Part shown: piece by piece, positions 61,807-64,000 of the stretch
How positions within the stretch are numbered: the stretch's first letter is position 1
How the letters are laid out: every line of letters begins with the position of its first letter
Source of the DNA: Bdellovibrionota bacterium
GTDB taxonomy: Bacteria; Bdellovibrionota; Bdellovibrionia; Bdellovibrionales; JAEYZS01
Assembly: GCA_040386775.1 (NCBI GenBank)
Contig: JAZKEU010000015.1
Span: 36,016 to 100,015, forward strand
DNA: 64,000 bases
Direction: 5' to 3'
The notes under the pieces: generated by a model
The model's database searches: none
What the model was told of the DNA's origin: nothing
What the model saw: only the letters and a program-made list of their open reading frames with translations
Position numbers and translations under genes: made by a program

Positions 61807-62733
61807 ATGCAACATCCTTTTGAAGTCAAAAATTTAAAGAAAACCTATGGTTCCAAAAATCACCAAACTCAAGCACTTAAGGGCGTAAGCTTTCAGATGA
61901 ATGAGGGCGAAGTTTTTGGTCTTTTAGGTCCCAACGGTGCGGGCAAAACCACTCTCATTTCCATCCTCACTGGCCTCGAGCAGGCGACAGAAGGGCAAGC
62001 ATTTATTTTTGGCGAAGACGTCTCCAAAGGACTTCAGTCCACGAAATCTCAAGTTGGAATTGTCCCGCAAGAATTAGTGAATCATGGATTTTTTTCTATC
62101 AATGAAGTTTTGGGTTTTCACTCTGGTTACTACGGGATCAAAAAGAACCAAGAATACATTGATTACCTTTTAGGTAAATTGGGCCTACTTCCACATAAAG
62201 GGAAAAAGGTGAGAGAGCTGAGTGGAGGAATGAAGAGAAGATTTCTCATTGCCAAGGCTCTCGTCCACAAACCCAAACTTTTAATGTTGGATGAGCCAAC
62301 GGCCGGTGTAGACATTGAGCTTAGAAATTCCCTTTGGGAATTTGTGGAAGAATTAAACAAGAACGGAACCTCTGTTTTGCTCACCACTCACTATCTCGAG
62401 GAAGCGGAAAAACTTTGTCACCGAGTGGGAATCATTCATCAAGGCGAACTGAAGGCCGTAGGGAAAACCAGCACGCTCATCAAAGACCTCACGCAAAGAG
62501 AAGTATTGATTTACTTCAAGGAAGCTACAAAAATTGAAAGCATTTATCTTAAAAAACAAACGGAAAACATGATGGCTTTTCAAATCCCTTCTCACATGGA
62601 ATTGGGTGAACTCATGGCCAAATTGAAATTGGATCTCACCAAGGTGATCGATGTCAAAATCAGAGAGGGAAGGCTGGAAGATGCTTTCTTAAGTATTCTT
62701 GGAGATAAAACAAAAAATGGAAATACAAGATGA
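61807..62733 (+). CDS. ABC-2 type transporter ATPase (YadG-like)
   Basis: 308 residues. Walker A is GPNGAGKTT, the signature is LSGGMKRRFLIAKAL, Walker B is LLMLDEPTAGVD and the switch His is in LLTTHYLEEAEKL. The C-terminal 85 residues match the DUF4162-like tail of exporter ATPases. Length equals E. coli YadG. It overlaps the permease gene by four bases (ATGA). Substrate unknown. Confidence 0.92.
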   Translation: MQHPFEVKNLKKTYGSKNHQTQALKGVSFQMNEGEVFGLLGPNGAGKTTLISILTGLEQATEGQAFIFGEDVSKGLQSTKSQVGIVPQELVNHGFFSINEVLGFHSGYYGIKKNQEYIDYLLGKLGLLPHKGKKVRELSGGMKRRFLIAKALVHKPKLLMLDEPTAGVDIELRNSLWEFVEELNKNGTSVLLTTHYLEEAEKLCHRVGIIHQGELKAVGKTSTLIKDLTQREVLIYFKEATKIESIYLKKQTENMMAFQIPSHMELGELMAKLKLDLTKVIDVKIREGRLEDAFLSILGDKTKNGNTR

Positions 62734-63539
62734 GACCTCAAGATAATATCAAGCGAGAATTAAATTTAACGCCATTCCAAGCTCTCTTCAAAAAAGAAAT
62801 CATGAGATTTTGGAAAGTCGTAGGGCAGACGGTGTTTACGCCCTTGGTGAACGCAAGTTTATATCTATTGATCTTCGGCGTGAGTTTAGGAAAAAGCATC
62901 ACTCTTTCCAGTGGAATTTCTTATTTGGCTTTCTTGATTCCTGGATTGGTGACCATGGCGACTCTCAACAACGCTTTTCAAAATACATCGAGTTCTATTT
63001 TGGGCTCAAAATTTCACGGAGACATTATTGATCTCAAAGTCGTTCCTTTAACTTTGAATCAAATTGTCTCGGCTTTCAGTCTTGGAGCCATTGTTCGAGG
63101 TCTCACGGTGGGTGCGATTACATTCATGGTGAGTGAAGTATTTTACTTTGCTACGATGGGTGAATTTTTAAGCATCGCACATCCATTTCAGCTTTTATTT
63201 TACCTTACCGTCGGCGGTGTAACTTTCGGCCTTTTGGGTGTTATTGTGGGTTTTTGGGCAAGAAATTTTGAACAAGTCAACGCTATTGGTGGTTTTGTTC
63301 TTTTACCGCTCATTTATCTTGGAGGTGTGTTTTATTCACTCGAAAATCTCCATCCCTTCTGGCAAAAAATTTCACAGATGAACCCACTGCTTTATTTCGT
63401 GAACGGCGTACGCTATAGCATTCTCAATCACTCGGATGTCCCGGCTGAAAAGGCCATGATGATATCTTTGATCAGCGTTGTAGTCCTCTACTTCCTGGCT
63501 CGAAGAAGCATTCAAAAGGGATCTTTCCAGAAATGGTAA
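62730..63539 (+). CDS. ABC-2 type transporter permease (YadH-like)
   Basis: 269 residues with six transmembrane helices and an N-terminal amphipathic helix (FQALFKKEIMRFWKVVGQTV). The family block SLYLLIFGVSLG, and LGGVFYSLENLHPFWQKISQ, then MNPLLYFVNGVRY, mark YadH/ABC-2 permeases. With the ATPase it forms an exporter, perhaps for lipid or polysaccharide. Translation is coupled to the ATPase gene. Confidence 0.92.
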   Translation: MRPQDNIKRELNLTPFQALFKKEIMRFWKVVGQTVFTPLVNASLYLLIFGVSLGKSITLSSGISYLAFLIPGLVTMATLNNAFQNTSSSILGSKFHGDIIDLKVVPLTLNQIVSAFSLGAIVRGLTVGAITFMVSEVFYFATMGEFLSIAHPFQLLFYLTVGGVTFGLLGVIVGFWARNFEQVNAIGGFVLLPLIYLGGVFYSLENLHPFWQKISQMNPLLYFVNGVRYSILNHSDVPAEKAMMISLISVVVLYFLARRSIQKGSFQKW

Positions 63540-63612
63540 ATTTCCGAGTGGATTAGATAAACCAATTTGGGTAGTTGGTTTATTTGTGGGAACTTAACTG
63601 TGGGGGCAGTTC

Positions 63613-64000
63613 GTGGGGAATTTTCGTCTTGGTTTTTTAAAAATCATTTTAGGTGTCGCTCTATTCTTTTCTTTAAATTCTAATTTTGCATATGCTAAAG
63701 TGTCTTGCGAAAGTCTTTTTTCAAGAATCGAAAGACAAGAGCTGCCGGTTGCACAAGCTACAAATATAGCATCTGCTGTTGGTTTAAGAGAAAATCCTAA
63801 ACTCAAAATCGTCACATGGAATGTTTTCAATCTCAAAATTCCAGAAATAGAATATCCTATTGATTCTGAAGCTTATATTAATACGTCGAAAAACCAGCGT
63901 ATGAAATTTGCTAAATCTGAAGATATGTTACTGGAAATGAAACGAGTATTTGATGAATTGGATGCGGATATTTATGTGCTCCAAGAAGTTTTTAGCAAAG
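63613..64000 (+). CDS. Exported EEP-fold enzyme with C-x-x-L-F motif, cut by window edge
   Basis: Partial; 129 codons are visible from the GTG at 63613, which follows a G-rich ribosome binding region. Signal peptide MGNFRLGFLKIILGVALFFS, cleaved at AYA-K, then CESLF at residues 32-36. The enzyme domain begins KLKIVTWNVFNLKIP and has DADIYVLQEVFS at the edge, the first two motifs of endonuclease/exonuclease/phosphatase proteins (Asn and catalytic Glu). The rest lies outside. It is the fourth exported enzyme here with the same post-signal motif. Confidence 0.7.
   Translation, partial: MGNFRLGFLKIILGVALFFSLNSNFAYAKVSCESLFSRIERQELPVAQATNIASAVGLRENPKLKIVTWNVFNLKIPEIEYPIDSEAYINTSKNQRMKFAKSEDMLLEMKRVFDELDADIYVLQEVFSK

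Overview
The window comes from an AT-rich Gram-negative bacterium that most resembles a Bdellovibrio-type predator (Bdellovibrionota). The evidence is an AglT/AglRS/AgmX-type envelope energy-transduction cluster, a TIGR02147-family regulator beside exported proteins of unknown function, many signal-peptide proteins and lipoproteins, and an unusual set of exported enzymes. The assignment is an inference from gene content; there is no rRNA here to confirm it.

Layout. 1-7.0 kb, minus strand: an operon of a TolQ/ExbB-like channel protein, two TolR/ExbD-like proteins, a 988-residue periplasmic repeat protein, a small exported protein, an AgmX/PglI-type transducer and a lipoprotein cut by the window edge. 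Each gap between its first four genes holds a perfect inverted repeat. 7.3-8.9 kb: a hipBA toxin-antitoxin pair behind tandem AT-rich repeats. 9-15.5 kb: M14 peptidase, ABC-F ATPase, AlkD-like protein, an atypical zinc-ribbon SDR and unknowns. 15.7-17.7 kb: exported proteins, including a methyltransferase with a signal peptide. 18-21 kb: DUF2383 protein, lexA with GTAC-N7-GTAC repeats, a possible 29-residue membrane peptide, and a radical SAM protein. 20.7-30.4 kb: a hybrid kinase and response regulator, hflX, a barrel protein, a CvfB-like protein, and moxR-DUF58-transglutaminase. 30.5-38.3 kb: an exported Cys-His-Asp protein, RNA-modification genes, a histidine kinase, a Uup-like ATPase, rnhA and an exported EEP-fold enzyme. 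38.5-41.3 kb: phnDCE. 41.4-44.1 kb: a large exported protein with uracil-DNA-glycosylase-like motifs and an apparent internal duplication. 44-53 kb: OsmC, the TIGR02147 group, a cold-shock protein, and a cluster of histidine kinases and response regulators, one with PilZ. 53-60 kb: a di-heme cytochrome c lipoprotein whose signal peptide is out of frame at a poly-A tract, paired XRE/LysR regulators, and a minus-strand run of exported enzymes (phospholipase A2, methyltransferase, acetyltransferase). 60-64 kb: initiator tRNA, zinc-ribbon protein, trhO, an ABC-2 exporter and a truncated exported EEP-fold enzyme.

The main discovery candidate is that four exported enzymes of unrelated folds (two methyltransferases, one GNAT acetyltransferase, one EEP-fold enzyme) carry the same C-x-x-L-F motif three to six residues after their predicted signal-peptide cleavage sites. 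These folds are normally cytoplasmic. A shared post-signal motif suggests a common sorting, anchoring or delivery route, possibly into prey. The second candidate is the exported UDG-like protein at 41.4-44.1 kb.
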